This document shows, one piece after another, positions 25,050-35,253 of a DNA stretch of 40,137 nucleotides. Source of the DNA: Pleurocapsaceae cyanobacterium CSU_1_1 (GTDB lineage: Bacteria; Cyanobacteriota; Cyanobacteriia; Cyanobacteriales; Xenococcaceae); NCBI GenBank assembly GCA_012034765.1, contig JAAUOU010000035.1:1-40137 (forward strand), written 5' to 3'. The position numbers and the translations under genes are program-made. The notes beneath the pieces were generated by a model that was given only the letters and a program-made list of their open reading frames with translations, was not told the origin of the DNA and searched no databases. Position 1 is the first letter of the stretch. Each line of letters opens with the position of its first letter.

Positions 25050-26461
25050 ATGACAAACTCACTCGCACTATTTAATAGTGGATTTTCCGATCTTGTATTT
25101 CCATCATTACTAGCCACAGAGCCTAATGCTGAAGCTGCACCGATGGTGTTAGCAGGAGTTTTACTAAGTCTTGTATTTATCTATCTAGCAAGTAAACTAG
25201 GGGGAGAACTTGCCCAATTAGTCGATTTACCGCCAGTATTAGGGGAATTAGTAGCAGGGGTAATAGTTGGGGTTTCTGCCTTGCATCTTTTAGTCTTTCC
25301 TGAAGCAGGTGCAATTGCTAGTGATTCGGTTGTAATTACCATTTGCAAAAAGTTGCTGGTTTAAACCCCGAAAGTATTGGCGAAGTCTTTGCTTCTCAAA
25401 GTGAAGTTATTTCTGTTTTAGCCGAATTAGGGGTAATTATTCTCTTATTTGAAATCGGTTTAGAATCGGACTTAAGGGAATTACAAAAAGTCGGAGCCAG
25501 AGCAGCGATCGTTGCAACAGTAGGTGTTGTCGCTCCCTTTGTGGCTGGTACAGTAGGGTTGATTTTAATCTTTGGAATGCCGACAATTCCTGCGGTGTTT
25601 GCAGGTGCTGCATTGACTGCTACCAGTATTGGAATTACCTCTAAAGTTTTGTCAGAGTTGGGGCAATTGAAATCCACAGAAGGACAAATTATTGTAGGTG
25701 CTGCGGTTATTGATGATGTTCTCGGTATTATTGTTTTAGCTGTAGTCGCTAGTTTGGCAAAAACTGGAGAAGTGGATATTGCTAATGTTATCTACTTAAT
25801 TATTAGTGCTACTGCGTTTTTGTTAGGTTCGATCTTTTTGGGTAAATTCTTGAATCAAAGCTTTGTTGCGATCGCTGATAAGTTACAAACTAGAGGGAAT
25901 CTAGTTATCCCCGCTTTAGTCTTTGCTCTTGCTATGGCATTTTTAGCTCATGCAATTCATTTAGAAGCAATTTTAGGGGCTTTTGCTGCTGGTTTAGTTT
26001 TGGATGAAACCGATAAACGCAAAGAATTAGACCAACAAATTATTCCTATTGCTGATATTTTAGTGCCTATTTTCTTTGTCTGTGTCGGTGCAAGAGTTGA
26101 TCTTAGTGTACTGAACCCCAGTAGTGCTGATAATCGTCAAGGATTAATCATTGCAGTCTTCTTAATTGTGGTGGCGATCATTGGCAAGATTATCACTGGT
26201 TGGGCAGTTTTTGGCAAAGAAAAAGTCAATCGTTTGGCGATCGGTATTGGCATGATTCCCCGTGGGGAAGTAGGTTTAGTCTTTGCGGGTATTGGAGCCG
26301 CCAGTGGTGTTCTGGATAAACCATTACAGGCGGCTATTATCATTATGGTAATTCTAACGACCTTTATTGCACCACCTTTATTACGTTTCGCCTTTGGCTC
26401 AGAGGAAACAGCAGCCCAAGAAGCCATCAAAGAAGCAGATTTAGCTTCAACTAACAATTAA
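25050..26461 (+). CDS. CPA2-family Na+/H+ antiporter (split by one frameshift)
   Basis: A membrane antiporter of the CPA2 (NapA/NhaS3-like) type, which expels Na+ in exchange for H+. I start at ATG 25050 (MTNSLALFNSG), since the longer frame begins with TTG. About twelve hydrophobic segments are visible. The ion-binding Asp pair is in GAAVIDDVLGIIVLAV, as in electrogenic members. The frames change in ACCATTTGC (about 25340); one extra T gives VITILQKVAGLNPES and a protein of about 470 aa. It sits upstream of sbtA-sbtB on the same strand and would renew the Na+ gradient used by SbtA. The nhaS3 symbol is likely but not proven. Confidence 0.85.
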
Positions 26462-26708
26462 TTTAGAAAATTTTGCTGAAATATAAGGTAAGAAGAATGG
26501 TATTATGAGCCTATAGAAATTAGTGTAGGAATACTGGTTTCAAATCCATTTGGAGAGTGTTTCCTTCCAAATCCTCTATATGCAGGTTCTTTTGCTACAC
26601 CTGTGGCTGTAACTAAAGCAACTTATTCTTACTTTGATATTAACTCGTTAAATTTCAAATTTCATTTATTGTATTACTCCTCATTAGAGGAGACAAAAGG
26701 AGGTATTA

Positions 26709-27842
26709 GTGGATTTTGTTTCTCTTTTCGTGAAGGACTTTATTCTCCAGTTACAGTCCCCAACACTCGCCTTTTTGATTGGTGGGATGATCATTGCTGC
26801 TCTCGGTAGCGAATTGGTAATTCCAGAGTCGATTTGTACGATCATCGTCTTCATGCTGCTCACCAAAATCGGTTTGACCGGTGGAATTGCGATCCGCAAT
26901 TCCAACCTGCTGGATATGGTATTACCCATGATCTCTGCCATAATAATAGGGATTATTGTTGTCTTCATCGCTCGCTATACATTGGCCAAGCTGCCAAATG
27001 TCAAAGTCGTGGATGCGATCGCAACTGGGGGGTTGTTTGGTGCCGTGAGTGGCTCTACCATGGCTGCCGGTCTGACGGTACTAGAAGAACAAAACATCCA
27101 ATACGAGGCATGGGCTGGCGCACTCTATCCCTTCATGGATATCCCAGCGCTCGTAACTGCGATTGTTATAGCCAACATTTATCTCAACAAGAAAAAGAAG
27201 AAGAGTGTAGCAGCCCAATCTATCAAAGAGGAGTCTTTGAGTAAGCAGCCCGTTGCAGCAGGCGATTATCCCGCTCAACAGGATTATCCTAGCACCCGGC
27301 AGGAGTATCGCAGCCAGCAGCAAGACCCTGACGATAATCGAGTTAAGGTATGGCCGATTATTCAGGAAAGCCTCCAGGGTTCTGCTTTATCGGCAATGTT
27401 ATTAGGTCTCGCTCTTGGCATACTCACCAAGCCAGAAACTGTCTATGAAGGCTTCTACGATCCTGCCTTCAGAGGCTTGCTTTCGATCTTGATGCTGGTC
27501 ATGGGTATAGAGGCCTGGTCAAGGCTTGGCGAACTGCGCAAGGTTGCCCAGTGGTATATCGTGTATAGTGTGGTAGCACCGTTTTTGCATGGGTGCATCG
27601 CCTTCGGTCTCGGGCTGATTGCCCACTACACCGTGGGATTCAGCATGGGCGGGGTCGTGATCCTGGCCGTCATCGCCTCCTCTAGTTCAGACATCTCAGG
27701 CCCCCCCACGTTACGAGCTGGTATCCCATCGGCTAATCCCTCCTCTTACATTGGTGCCTCCACAGCCGTCGGTACGCCAATTGCAATCGGCGTGTGTATA
27801 CCGTTCTTCATCGGGCTAGCCCAGGCGATAGGTGGCATCTAG
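26709..27842 (+). CDS. sbtA: Sodium-dependent bicarbonate transporter SbtA, 377 aa
   Basis: SbtA imports bicarbonate with Na+ for the carbon-concentrating mechanism. The start is GTG 26709 with an excellent AAGGAGGT at 26697-26704. The sequence is that of the SbtA family, with two five-helix halves: an N-terminal half with PTLAFLIGGMIIAALGSEL and ATGGLFGAVSGSTMAAG, a polar cytosolic loop (about 165-215) rich in K, Q and D, and a second half with AVIASSSSDISGPPTLRAG, typical of the substrate site. Codon use is GC-rich compared with both neighbours except for roughly the first 50 bases. One HIP1 octamer (about 27016) shows a cyanobacterial source. It is followed by its regulator sbtB. Confidence 0.93.
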   Translation: MDFVSLFVKDFILQLQSPTLAFLIGGMIIAALGSELVIPESICTIIVFMLLTKIGLTGGIAIRNSNLLDMVLPMISAIIIGIIVVFIARYTLAKLPNVKVVDAIATGGLFGAVSGSTMAAGLTVLEEQNIQYEAWAGALYPFMDIPALVTAIVIANIYLNKKKKKSVAAQSIKEESLSKQPVAAGDYPAQQDYPSTRQEYRSQQQDPDDNRVKVWPIIQESLQGSALSAMLLGLALGILTKPETVYEGFYDPAFRGLLSILMLVMGIEAWSRLGELRKVAQWYIVYSVVAPFLHGCIAFGLGLIAHYTVGFSMGGVVILAVIASSSSDISGPPTLRAGIPSANPSSYIGASTAVGTPIAIGVCIPFFIGLAQAIGGI

Positions 27843-27914
27843 TCTAATCCCAGACGGGTCGCGGTCTGTCCGCTCTCTCTTGACCTGGCAGACCAAATAT
27901 ATTAATGTACATCA

Positions 27915-28282
<368 letters not shown>

Positions 28283-28293
28283 ATCGAGACGAC

Positions 28294-28404
28294 ATGATCA
28301 TGGTAATTCTCACTACCTTTATTGCTCCTCCTCTATTGCGTTTTGCGTTTGGAACAGAGGGAGAAGTGGCAGAAGCGGATTTAGCTTCTAATAGCAATCA
28401 ATAA
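28294..28404 (+). pseudogene. Orphan 3' end of a second CPA2 antiporter gene
   Basis: Immediately after sbtB an open frame of 36 codons reads MIMVILTTFIAPPLLRFAFG, then an acidic tail ending DLASNSNQ. This is the C-terminus of a CPA2 antiporter, very like the end of the intact gene at 26,333-26,461 but with silent and coding differences, so it is a paralogue and not an exact copy. GC content drops at this point to that of the host. The rest of the gene is missing; the sbtA-sbtB block stands in its place. It is too short to be functional. Confidence 0.8.
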
Positions 28405-28421
28405 TTAATTATGCTTAATTG

Positions 28422-28438
28422 GGTGGACAATGTCCACC
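28422..28438. other. Short hairpin after the antiporter remnant
   Basis: GGTGGAC-AAT-GTCCACC is a perfect 7-bp stem with a 3-base loop, 18 bases after the stop. There is no T-run, so it is probably not a rho-independent terminator; it may protect an RNA end. Confidence 0.45.
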
Positions 28439-28632
28439 TATAGTATATTTACCATAAAATAACTTGGATAAAAATTAGCATCTGGCGATTAATAATTTTC
28501 TGAGATAAGATTGACCATCGCTAGTAACTGTTCATATAGCTTGATAGTCACAGTCACAGCAATTTGTTTTGCAGCGTTAAATTAGTCGAATTAGTCGAAA
28601 TTTAGTCTAAATATTTTACTCATGGTTTTTTG

Positions 28633-30052
28633 ATGAACACTACTTTAAAATCCGCCAATCTCGTCTCTTTGAACAACAACCCTGAGAATAATTTGCCAAA
28701 TTCTCAGACTTCATTGGCGTTAATTAAACCTACTAATAAACTAAATCAATTAAATCAACAGCAAAAAAAAGCGATCGCCAAAATTTACGTTGAACAAGCC
28801 TGGATTTATTATCAGGGAAGCAGTTGGCATGAGGCGATTTTAGCCTGTAAAAATTGTCTGCGCTTAAATCCTCACGATGCTGATGCCTATAAAATCTTGG
28901 GCAACATTTTAATCAAAAAAGGCAAGAAAGCCGAAGCGTTGGGAGTATATGCTAAGGCATTAGAGATCAATCCAAATTCTGCACCTATCTATGCTAATTT
29001 AGGCAGTTTTTACGCCGAACAAAAAAAATGGCAAGAGAGCTTAAACTATTATCAACAAGCGGTAATTATCGATCCTGGTTTGGCTGGAGCATATCGCAGC
29101 TTGGCACGTATTTGGGAAGAATTAGGAGATAGCAAGCAAGCTTTGGAATGTCTTTGTTTAGCTGTTAAGCTTGAACCACAAAAGCTCTCTGCTTCAGAGT
29201 ATTTTAGTTTTGGCGATCGCCTTTATCAAGGAGGAAAACTTAAAGAAGCCAGTATTTTTTATATTCAGGGAATAGAGCTAAATCCTCAAGCCCAAACCCA
29301 GTTAAGCAAACTAGTGAAAATTTTAGAAGAATTAGGAGAATGGGAACAAGCAGTAGATTTTTATCATAGGCTGATGTCTTTATCTAATCAAAAGTCTGCC
29401 GATGAGAATTTAGCTTTAACTAAACCAATTAAATACCTGTTATCCAAGTCTAAACCTGCTGCTAACAACAATCCAGTTGTTGAGCAACTTGCTCAAGTCC
29501 CACCATTACCGAACAACACACCTCAACCAGGCGCTAAATCAGCAAAAATTTTGCCCTCATCACCAATAGCTGAACAACCAAATTCGGCAGTTTCTTGGCA
29601 TAATTTGGGTAACTCTTATGGGCAAAAACAGCAGTGGGTTAAAGCAATTAACTGCTATCAAGAGTCAATTGCACTTAATCCCCATCTTGTTGAGACTCAA
29701 CGCAATTTGGCTAAAGTTTACTCAAAAATTGGCAAAAAAAAACCAGGCAATACTCTGTTGGTATGAAGCTTTTAATTTAGAACCAGATTTAGTCAAGCCA
29801 CAAGAACATTTTAGGTTAGCAAAACATCTTATGCAGCTACGTCAAGTAGATAAAGCGATCGCTTGTTTACGCCATAGCATTAAACTAAATCCCAACTTTG
29901 ATCAGGCTTATTTAGCTTTGGGCAAACTATTGACTAGTCAAGGTAAAACCGAGGAAGCAAAGGGTTGTTACGCTAAAGTTAGAGGTCAAAAATCCCCCAG
30001 TTTGCAGTTGCAGGTAGTTAAAAGACAAGGGAAGCTTGTTGAGGAAAAATAA
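28633..30052 (+). CDS. Tetratricopeptide-repeat protein (one frameshift), about 470 aa
   Basis: I start at ATG 28633 (MNTTLKSANL), not the TTG at 28630. After a low-complexity N-terminus of about 40 residues come TPR units: WIYYQGSSWHEAILACKN, ADAYKILGNILIKKGKKAEA, PIYANLGSFYAEQKKWQESL, AGAYRSLARIWEELGDSKQA and more. A Pro/Asn-rich linker (about 275-315) precedes further repeats. The frame breaks in the nine A at 29734-29742; eight would continue as GKKNQAILCWYEAFNLEP and lead into two or three more TPRs. TPR arrays mediate protein-protein contacts; the partner is unknown. It is convergent with vipp1. Confidence 0.75.
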
Positions 30053-30056
30053 AGAC

Positions 30057-30089
30057 AAAAATAGCAGGTGGTATGAATAACTACCTGCT
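30057..30089 (-). terminator. Intrinsic terminator of vipp1
   Basis: Read on the minus strand, AGCAGGTAGT and its partner ACCACCTGCT form a stem with one mismatch, followed by TATTTTT (to 30057). It lies between the convergent TPR and vipp1 genes and mainly serves vipp1. Confidence 0.7.
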
Positions 30090-30120
30090 GAATCAATAGG
30101 TTAGGTTTAAAAATAGCTAA

Positions 30121-30882
30121 TTATTTATCAAGCTGAGAACGTAGTTCCTCTAGCTCGGCATCAATTACATCACTTTGAGGGTTGGCGGGGGCGGCTGGTT
30201 CTAATTTAGGAGTTTCCGCGGAAGTACCTGATAGTTGTGCTTTCATAGCGGCCAGCTCATCATCAACTCCACTCCCCGCTTCCAAGGCGGCAAACTGCTG
30301 TTCAATCCCACTACCACCCAATTCGCCTGCGGTTTCCGATTCTGCCTCTAATGCCATGACCTTTTCTTCCATGCGCTCAAATGCACCCATGGCAGTACTA
30401 GTGCCAATATTGGTCATGGAATCTTGTAGCTGTTTATTAGCTTTGGCGGCATTAGCTCTAGCGCGCAGCATATCTTTTTTAGTTTTAGCTTCCGAGATTT
30501 TACTCTCAAGAGCAATCAAGTTACGCTTCAAGGTGCCGACTTGACCACTTTGCTGATCTAATTGAGTCTTGAGGCTAGTGGCAGTATCGGCAAATGACTT
30601 TTTACGAACTAGTGCTTCACGAGCTAAGTTCTCGTCACCTTTAGATAGTGCTAACTGCGCTCTTTGCTGCCAGTTATTAGCCTCTGCTTGATTTTTATTA
30701 TATTGTTGCTCGGTACGTTTTTGAGTGGCGATCGATCTGGCAACAGCTTGACGCAGTTGCACTAGATCTTCTTGCATATCAATGACAGCTTGTTCTAAAA
30801 CTTTTTCAGGATCTTCAGCTTTGCTAACTAGATCATTAATATTGGCTCGAACAACTCTGCTAAGGCGATCAAATAATCCCAT
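30121..30882 (-). CDS. vipp1: Vipp1/IM30 membrane-remodelling protein, 253 aa
   Basis: Vipp1 is an ESCRT-III-related protein needed for thylakoid biogenesis and membrane repair. The sequence is the PspA/IM30 family: N-terminal amphipathic helix (MGLFDRLSRVVRANINDLV), a conserved AEDPEKVLEQAVIDMQEDL region, and long coiled-coil helices to about residue 185. Beyond the PspA length there is a linker rich in Ala, Pro and Glu, and a short C-terminal helix (SDVIDAELEELRSQL), which is the Vipp1-specific extension that separates it from PspA. It stands alone with its own terminator. Confidence 0.92.
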   Translation of the reverse strand: MGLFDRLSRVVRANINDLVSKAEDPEKVLEQAVIDMQEDLVQLRQAVARSIATQKRTEQQYNKNQAEANNWQQRAQLALSKGDENLAREALVRKKSFADTATSLKTQLDQQSGQVGTLKRNLIALESKISEAKTKKDMLRARANAAKANKQLQDSMTNIGTSTAMGAFERMEEKVMALEAESETAGELGGSGIEQQFAALEAGSGVDDELAAMKAQLSGTSAETPKLEPAAPANPQSDVIDAELEELRSQLDK

Positions 30883-31176
30883 GACTTGTATATCCTTATA
30901 ACCGTTTACAAAAAAATATTAGGTTTGGTAGACTCCAGGATACTAAAATCCACCACCAATTTTTGATTAAGAGAGTTAAGACTGCTCTTTATGTTCCTAG
31001 TGTGACATATTCTTTTAGTGTACTGTTGATCGTTAAATAAAATGCTTGCTTAAGTCAAATCTGGCTGTAAATTAACTAAAAATAAAATTAATTAGAGTTA
31101 ATTGCTGCATAAGTAAAAGTAGTATGTATAATTTAGGGCAAAAAAGCGAAATTGTGACAATTTAATTAACAGGGTA

Positions 31177-32508
31177 ATGATGGTCGATAAAAAATGCTTG
31201 ACTGTTCTTAAACGCGGTGTTAAATACTGGAATAAGTGGCGAAAAAGAGATCGCTATCTTCAGTTAGATTTGAGAGGAATTAATTTAAGTGGCGAAATTT
31301 TACTAGGAATTAACTTTGCTGGAGTTAATCTAGCAGGAGCAATACTAATTAAATGTAATTTTTGCGGTGCAAATTTTGATGGAGCAGATTTAACAGGAGC
31401 TAATCTTAGCGAAGCTAATTTAAGCGGTGTTAGCCTGTGTGGGGTAAATTTAACAGGCGCTATCCTGGTTGGAACTAACTACCGTGGGGCAGAATCTACT
31501 AGCTCTAATTGGAGTTTAGCTGATTTGACTGGTGCAGACTTGAGGGTTATCGATTTTGCTAGAGCTGAGTTATCAGGAGCTAACTTTATCGGCGCTAATC
31601 TTAACGGAGCTAACTTTATTGGCGCTAATCTAACTAGAGCAAACTTGCAGCTAGCACAGTTGGAGGGTGCTAACTTTAATCATGCTAATCTAGTTCAGGC
31701 TAATTTTACGAGCGCTAATTTAACTAGTGCTAACCTAAAGCACGCAAATCTCAGCGAAGCGAATTTAACTAAAGTCAAGCTTGCCAAGACAAACTTAACT
31801 CAAGCCGACTTAACAGAAGCAAATCTTAGTGAGGCCAACTTAATTCAAGCTGATGTAACAGGTGCAAACTTGACCCAAGCCAATTTAGCCCAAGCCGATT
31901 TGACAGGTGCAAATCTAAGCCAGACAAACTTGACTCAAGCCGATTTAACAGGCGCAAATCTAAGCCAGACAAACTTGACCCAAGCTGATTTAATTCTTGC
32001 CAAAGCTTGGAATACCAATTTTAATCAATCAATTTTGACTGGTGCTTGTTTAGAAAATACTAAAATTGATGAGCGGACTAGTTTTGCCCAGGTGATTTGC
32101 CAATATTTATATAAAAATCACGCTCGGCAGCAGCGTTTGCCTGAAAATCAGCAGGACAGTCTTAGTTCCAGTGATTTTAAAACAATGCTTCAAGATTTGA
32201 TGGATGCAGTTGAGGTAACTTTCAATGAAGATATTAACTGGAGAATAATGCTTGCTGCTTTTGAATCCCTACAGCAAAAATACCAGTCTCATAAAATTCA
32301 CTTAAAATCTGTTGAAGCCAATGCAAATTATCGGTTTGTGGTGAAAATTCAAGTCAAGCCTAGCACGAAAACAGCAGCGATCGCCCAATCTTTCCGTCAA
32401 GAATACAATTTACTGGCTCTGGCAAAACAAAATTTTGCTACTCCTAAAGATATCCAGAGGGAGCAAAAAATTAAACAGGAACTGTCTAAATCCTATAAGC
32501 AAAATTAG
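31177..32508 (+). CDS. Pentapeptide-repeat protein with C-terminal helical domain, 443 aa
   Basis: Residues about 25-290 consist of A(D/N)Lxx pentapeptides (GANFDGADLTGANLSEANLS and many more), which fold as a right-handed quadrilateral beta helix. Within this part the DNA has nearly exact repeats (for example TTGACTCAAGCCGATTTAAC-type units at 31900-31990), suggesting recent unit duplication. The C-terminal 140 residues are not repetitive and look helical (around FKTMLQDLMDAVEVTFNED), similar to effector-like parts seen in other cyanobacterial pentapeptide proteins. The role is unknown. The stop overlaps the end of the next, convergent gene by four bases. Confidence 0.8.
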   Translation: MMVDKKCLTVLKRGVKYWNKWRKRDRYLQLDLRGINLSGEILLGINFAGVNLAGAILIKCNFCGANFDGADLTGANLSEANLSGVSLCGVNLTGAILVGTNYRGAESTSSNWSLADLTGADLRVIDFARAELSGANFIGANLNGANFIGANLTRANLQLAQLEGANFNHANLVQANFTSANLTSANLKHANLSEANLTKVKLAKTNLTQADLTEANLSEANLIQADVTGANLTQANLAQADLTGANLSQTNLTQADLTGANLSQTNLTQADLILAKAWNTNFNQSILTGACLENTKIDERTSFAQVICQYLYKNHARQQRLPENQQDSLSSSDFKTMLQDLMDAVEVTFNEDINWRIMLAAFESLQQKYQSHKIHLKSVEANANYRFVVKIQVKPSTKTAAIAQSFRQEYNLLALAKQNFATPKDIQREQKIKQELSKSYKQN

Positions 32509-33254
32509 TCGGGAGGGTAAATGTGAGCTACAAAATTTTCTTGTTTTAAGTGAGCTATAAAGTGCTCTGCCTGAACGAGATCTTTATATGCACCTAAGTA
32601 AATATATACTCCTTGAGGCAAATTTACCAAAGAAACTTGCTCAACTTTTTGCTGGGCTAAAGTTAGGGAAGAATCGCCATTATATTCAGTTAGTATGTAA
32701 TAATATTGCGGAGCAATGGTCGATAGGGTAAGATTAATCGGTGCAAGAGCAGGGCTAATCGGCGCAACAATAGGCTCTGTTTCGCTTTCTAAGATTTTTA
32801 ATCGACTTAAAGTACTCAGGTTGAGAGGCATAAATTCCGCACTGGCGATATTTGCACTACCCAAAGTAGCTACTGCTTTAACTGGCTTTACACTTGCCAT
32901 TAAATGAGAATTGCGCCAAATCACTATTCCTGAAATCAAATTAGCCAATAGAACAATGGCGATCGCGCTAATACTCCAGGGATTGAGTAAGCGATCCAAC
33001 CAATGGGACTGCTGATATTCGACTTGAGCAGACTCATGGATTGCTACCTCCGTGGCTAATCGCTCAGATTCTAGTTGAGCATCTAAATACAGCTTTGGTG
33101 CAGCTAATTGGTCTTTGGTTTGACTGCCTTTAGTTCGATAAGGATTAAAGATATTGATTGTCCCTGTTGCAAAAGGTTTATGGACAATACTCGACTTCAA
33201 TTGAGAATTGCTTTTCGACTCTTGAGAGCGATCGTCTTGATTCTTGGGGGACAT
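32505..33254 (-). CDS. Membrane-anchored protein with SPOR-like C-terminus, 249 aa
   Basis: A polar cytoplasmic N-terminus of about 90 residues is followed by one membrane segment (about 95-112, ISAIAIVLLANLISGIVIW), a spacer rich in Pro, Ala and Ser, and a C-terminal domain of about 75 residues with YYYILTEYNG, LPQGVYIYLGAY and AEHFIAHLKQENFVAHIYPP. The latter is SPOR-like (peptidoglycan-binding in division proteins), though I would not insist on it. Type II membrane topology would place the domain in the periplasm, which suits a SPOR role. Confidence 0.6.
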   Translation of the reverse strand: MSPKNQDDRSQESKSNSQLKSSIVHKPFATGTINIFNPYRTKGSQTKDQLAAPKLYLDAQLESERLATEVAIHESAQVEYQQSHWLDRLLNPWSISAIAIVLLANLISGIVIWRNSHLMASVKPVKAVATLGSANIASAEFMPLNLSTLSRLKILESETEPIVAPISPALAPINLTLSTIAPQYYYILTEYNGDSSLTLAQQKVEQVSLVNLPQGVYIYLGAYKDLVQAEHFIAHLKQENFVAHIYPPD

Positions 33255-33399
33255 AGTTAAATAAAAACAAAGTCAAATAAAGAGTTAGCTTAATTGAAGT
33301 GTCTAGCTTAACCTTGGCGCTAAAAAATCGCCCTATTCACAACCAATTTTCACGGAGTGACTGGCAAAGTATCAGAATTAATCGTAGTTTTAGGTGGAG

Positions 33400-33690
33400 T
33401 TATTTATTTTCATCTTTAGCCTGATCGATCCGAAACAAAAACACCATCAGCGCAACTACACCAATTTGCAGAGCAAAGTTAGGAAAGTTATTTGCCAAAT
33501 CTTGACCTGCTGCTAATTTTGCCAAAAATACAAATGCGCCAATTAAACCCGATGCGCCAAAAGCAAGATAGAAAAACTTGCGTAAGCCTCTGTAGGGTGC
33601 TTTAGATTCTGCTTTCAAACGAGCATACTTTTCAGGAGAAAGATTGTTTTTTCTAGCTCTGGCTAGTTCTTGTGGAGATAAATCTACCAT
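33400..33690 (-). CDS. DUF3493 (LPA3-like) membrane protein, 96 aa
   Basis: The N-terminus LSPEKYARLKAESKAPYRGLRKFFY is the signature of DUF3493, found in cyanobacteria and in the plant protein LPA3 (low PSII accumulation 3), which helps photosystem II assembly. Two membrane segments follow (about residues 40-62 and 72-88). The small cyanobacterial version is commonly about this size. A role in PSII assembly is inferred from the plant homologue. It lies downstream of petE on the same strand with the petE terminator between. Confidence 0.75.
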   Translation of the reverse strand: MVDLSPQELARARKNNLSPEKYARLKAESKAPYRGLRKFFYLAFGASGLIGAFVFLAKLAAGQDLANNFPNFALQIGVVALMVFLFRIDQAKDENK

Positions 33691-33753
33691 TATTTAGATT
33701 GGAAATAAATATTAAAGAAGTTTCAATAGTTGCCATTAACATTCATATTAGCG

Positions 33754-33788
33754 AAAAAATAGAGGTAAGCTAAACTTCAGCTACCTCT
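33754..33788 (-). terminator. Intrinsic terminator of petE
   Basis: On the minus strand AGAGGTAGCT pairs with AGCTTACCTCT (one bulged base) and is followed by ATTTTTT. It lies about 70 bases after the petE stop. Confidence 0.75.
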
Positions 33789-33856
33789 ACTCTCTATTAC
33801 TTGATAATTCTTAAGTTTATAGCAAGCTATAAACGAGCAAGCTAATATTTCTCTTA

Positions 33857-34216
33857 TTACTGAACTACAACTTTACCAACCATCCCCGCGCCACGGTGAG
33901 GCTCACAGTAGTAGGAATATTCACCAGCTTCATTGAAAGTGCTTTCGTAACCCTCTCCAGGAGAAAACACGAGGTTTTTGTGTGACTTGTCAGAAGCCTT
34001 CTCAAATACTACGTTGTGGGGAGACATTTTGTTATTTTCCCACTTCACTGTATCCCCAGCTTTAATTGTCACGGTAGCAGGTTCAAACTTAAGCATTCCA
34101 TTATCACTACCCATCTTTACAGAAACAGTCTCTGCTGCTGCGGGGTTAACACCAAGAAAGAAAGTAGATACTACTAATACTAGTGCGGTCAATAACAAGC
34201 TTATTCTTTTAGTCAT
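33857..34216 (-). CDS. petE: Plastocyanin
   Basis: Plastocyanin is the copper carrier from cytochrome b6f to photosystem I in the thylakoid lumen. The signal peptide is [20 protein letters not shown] with cleavage near AAAET. The mature domain has the four type-1 copper ligands: His67 (in SPHNVVFE), Cys104, His107 and Met112 ([13 protein letters not shown]). At 119 aa it has the normal length. It is divergent from petJ, its iron-containing substitute, across 273 bases; palindromes in that gap suggest copper-responsive control. Confidence 0.95.
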   Translation of the reverse strand: MTKRISLLLTALVLVVSTFFLGVNPAAAETVSVKMGSDNGMLKFEPATVTIKAGDTVKWENNKMSPHNVVFEKASDKSHKNLVFSPGEGYESTFNEAGEYSYYCEPHRGAGMVGKVVVQ

Positions 34217-34359
34217 TTTGTTGAACTCTCTGTTGTCAAATATGATTTTTTTTAAGGAGCAATTCCCAAAATCTGGATTTAAAACCCTAGCTAAAATCTA
34301 GTTGCTTTAATTAAAAATCTAGAATTTTAAGAACGCTCAATTCCTACCTATATATATTA

Positions 34360-34409
34360 CTACACAAGTTTGACGACTTGTAGAACTTCTACGACCTGTC
34401 TTTTGACAG
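34360..34409. promoter_or_regulatory. Palindrome cluster between petE and petJ, candidate copper-switch operators
   Basis: Three close inverted repeats are seen: CTACACAAGT with ACTTGTAG (34360-34369, 34376-34383), GTAGAACTTCTAC (34380-34392, perfect) and CTGTC-TTTT-GACAG (34396-34409). In Synechocystis a BlaI/CopY-type repressor (PetR) with its protease (PetP) reciprocally controls petE and petJ, and such repressors bind CTACA/TGTAG-type palindromes. Matching these repeats to that system is inference. Confidence 0.5.
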
Positions 34410-34489
34410 TTTTGTGTGGATCACTGAATATTAGCAGTTGACCACAATTAGCTTGTGATTTAAATCTATTTGTTTTAAGAGGAGAAACC

Positions 34490-34825
34490 ATGTTTGCCAA
34501 ACTTTTATCAATGTTGTTAGTATTTTTAACTGCTGCAATCTTCACCTTTGCTACTCCTGCTCTCGCGGGGGATGCTGCTAGCGGAGGTAAAATTTTTAGT
34601 GCTAACTGTGCTGCTTGCCATGCAGGGGGAAGGAATGTGATTAACGGAGCTAAAACCCTGCAAAAAGATGCTCTTGATAAGTATGAAATGAATTCCCTTG
34701 AGGCAATTACCAACCAAGTTACTAATGGTAAAAATGCAATGCCAGCATTTAAAGGTCGTTTGACTGATGCTCAAATTGATGATGTAGCAACTTATGTCTT
34801 GTCTCAAGCGGAAAATGGCTGGTAG
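34490..34825 (+). CDS. petJ: Cytochrome c6
   Basis: A soluble haem protein of the thylakoid lumen that replaces plastocyanin when copper is scarce. The signal peptide ([20 protein letters not shown]) ends near TPALAGD. The haem site is CAACH (Cys40, Cys43, His44) and the sixth ligand is Met84 in KNAMPAFKG. The C-terminal helix ([20 protein letters not shown]) is typical. An AGAGGAG ribosome site lies 6 bases before the ATG. It is divergent from petE. Confidence 0.95.
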   Translation: MFAKLLSMLLVFLTAAIFTFATPALAGDAASGGKIFSANCAACHAGGRNVINGAKTLQKDALDKYEMNSLEAITNQVTNGKNAMPAFKGRLTDAQIDDVATYVLSQAENGW

Positions 34826-35253
34826 TTTTAGTTACTGGCTTAATTAAAATTTAAGATTTAATATATTGTCTGTCCTCTGTCTTTTTAACTAAAGATTGAG
34901 GATATTTTTATTCTGATAATTAAAACTGATACTAAATCCTGTTGACTTTTGACTCCTGATCCCTAAATCCGATTCTCAACACGGTGATTGGACAAGCGCA
35001 GGAAACATCACCGTCCCTCACCGCCAAAGTACACTATTAATTTAAGATAATTTAAGAGTCAAAAACGAGTTCAAAACCTTCTGAATTTTGAATTAACACA
35101 ACTTTGAAGTGTTGTATACGAACAGGATGTAGTATGTTTTTTAGATAACTTTGAGGTCAAACGCTAATTTTTGGTAGACAGAATGATTAGGTACGAATTG
35201 CAGAACCAGAATCGGGTTAAAAACTACCTTCTGTGATAATTTTCTGCTAATTC
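34826..35253. other. Intergenic region after petJ
   Basis: About 430 bases without a gene. ACGGTGAT (34981-34988) and ATCACCGT (35007-35014) form an 8-bp inverted repeat with an 18-base loop, with no T-run. There are other short AT-rich repeats but nothing I can name. Confidence 0.35.

Noticed and set aside
25396-26457. Minus-strand frames opposite the antiporter
   Set aside because: Repetitive Ala/Ile/Pro composition mirrors the hydrophobic antiporter codons; no start signals.
26834-27323. Alternative reading frames within sbtA on both strands
   Set aside because: High GC lengthens shadow frames; SbtA in the main frame is unambiguous.
29618-30052. Separate second TPR gene
   Set aside because: Its first part is a shadow of the upstream frame and the rest joins the TPR protein after removing one A from a run of nine.
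31300-32040. Tandem DNA repeats or CRISPR-like array
   Set aside because: The periodicity of 15 bases is fully explained by the pentapeptide-repeat coding sequence; there are no spacers.
34981-35014. 8-bp inverted repeat as petJ terminator
   Set aside because: It is about 155 bases after the petJ stop, has an 18-base loop and no T-run.
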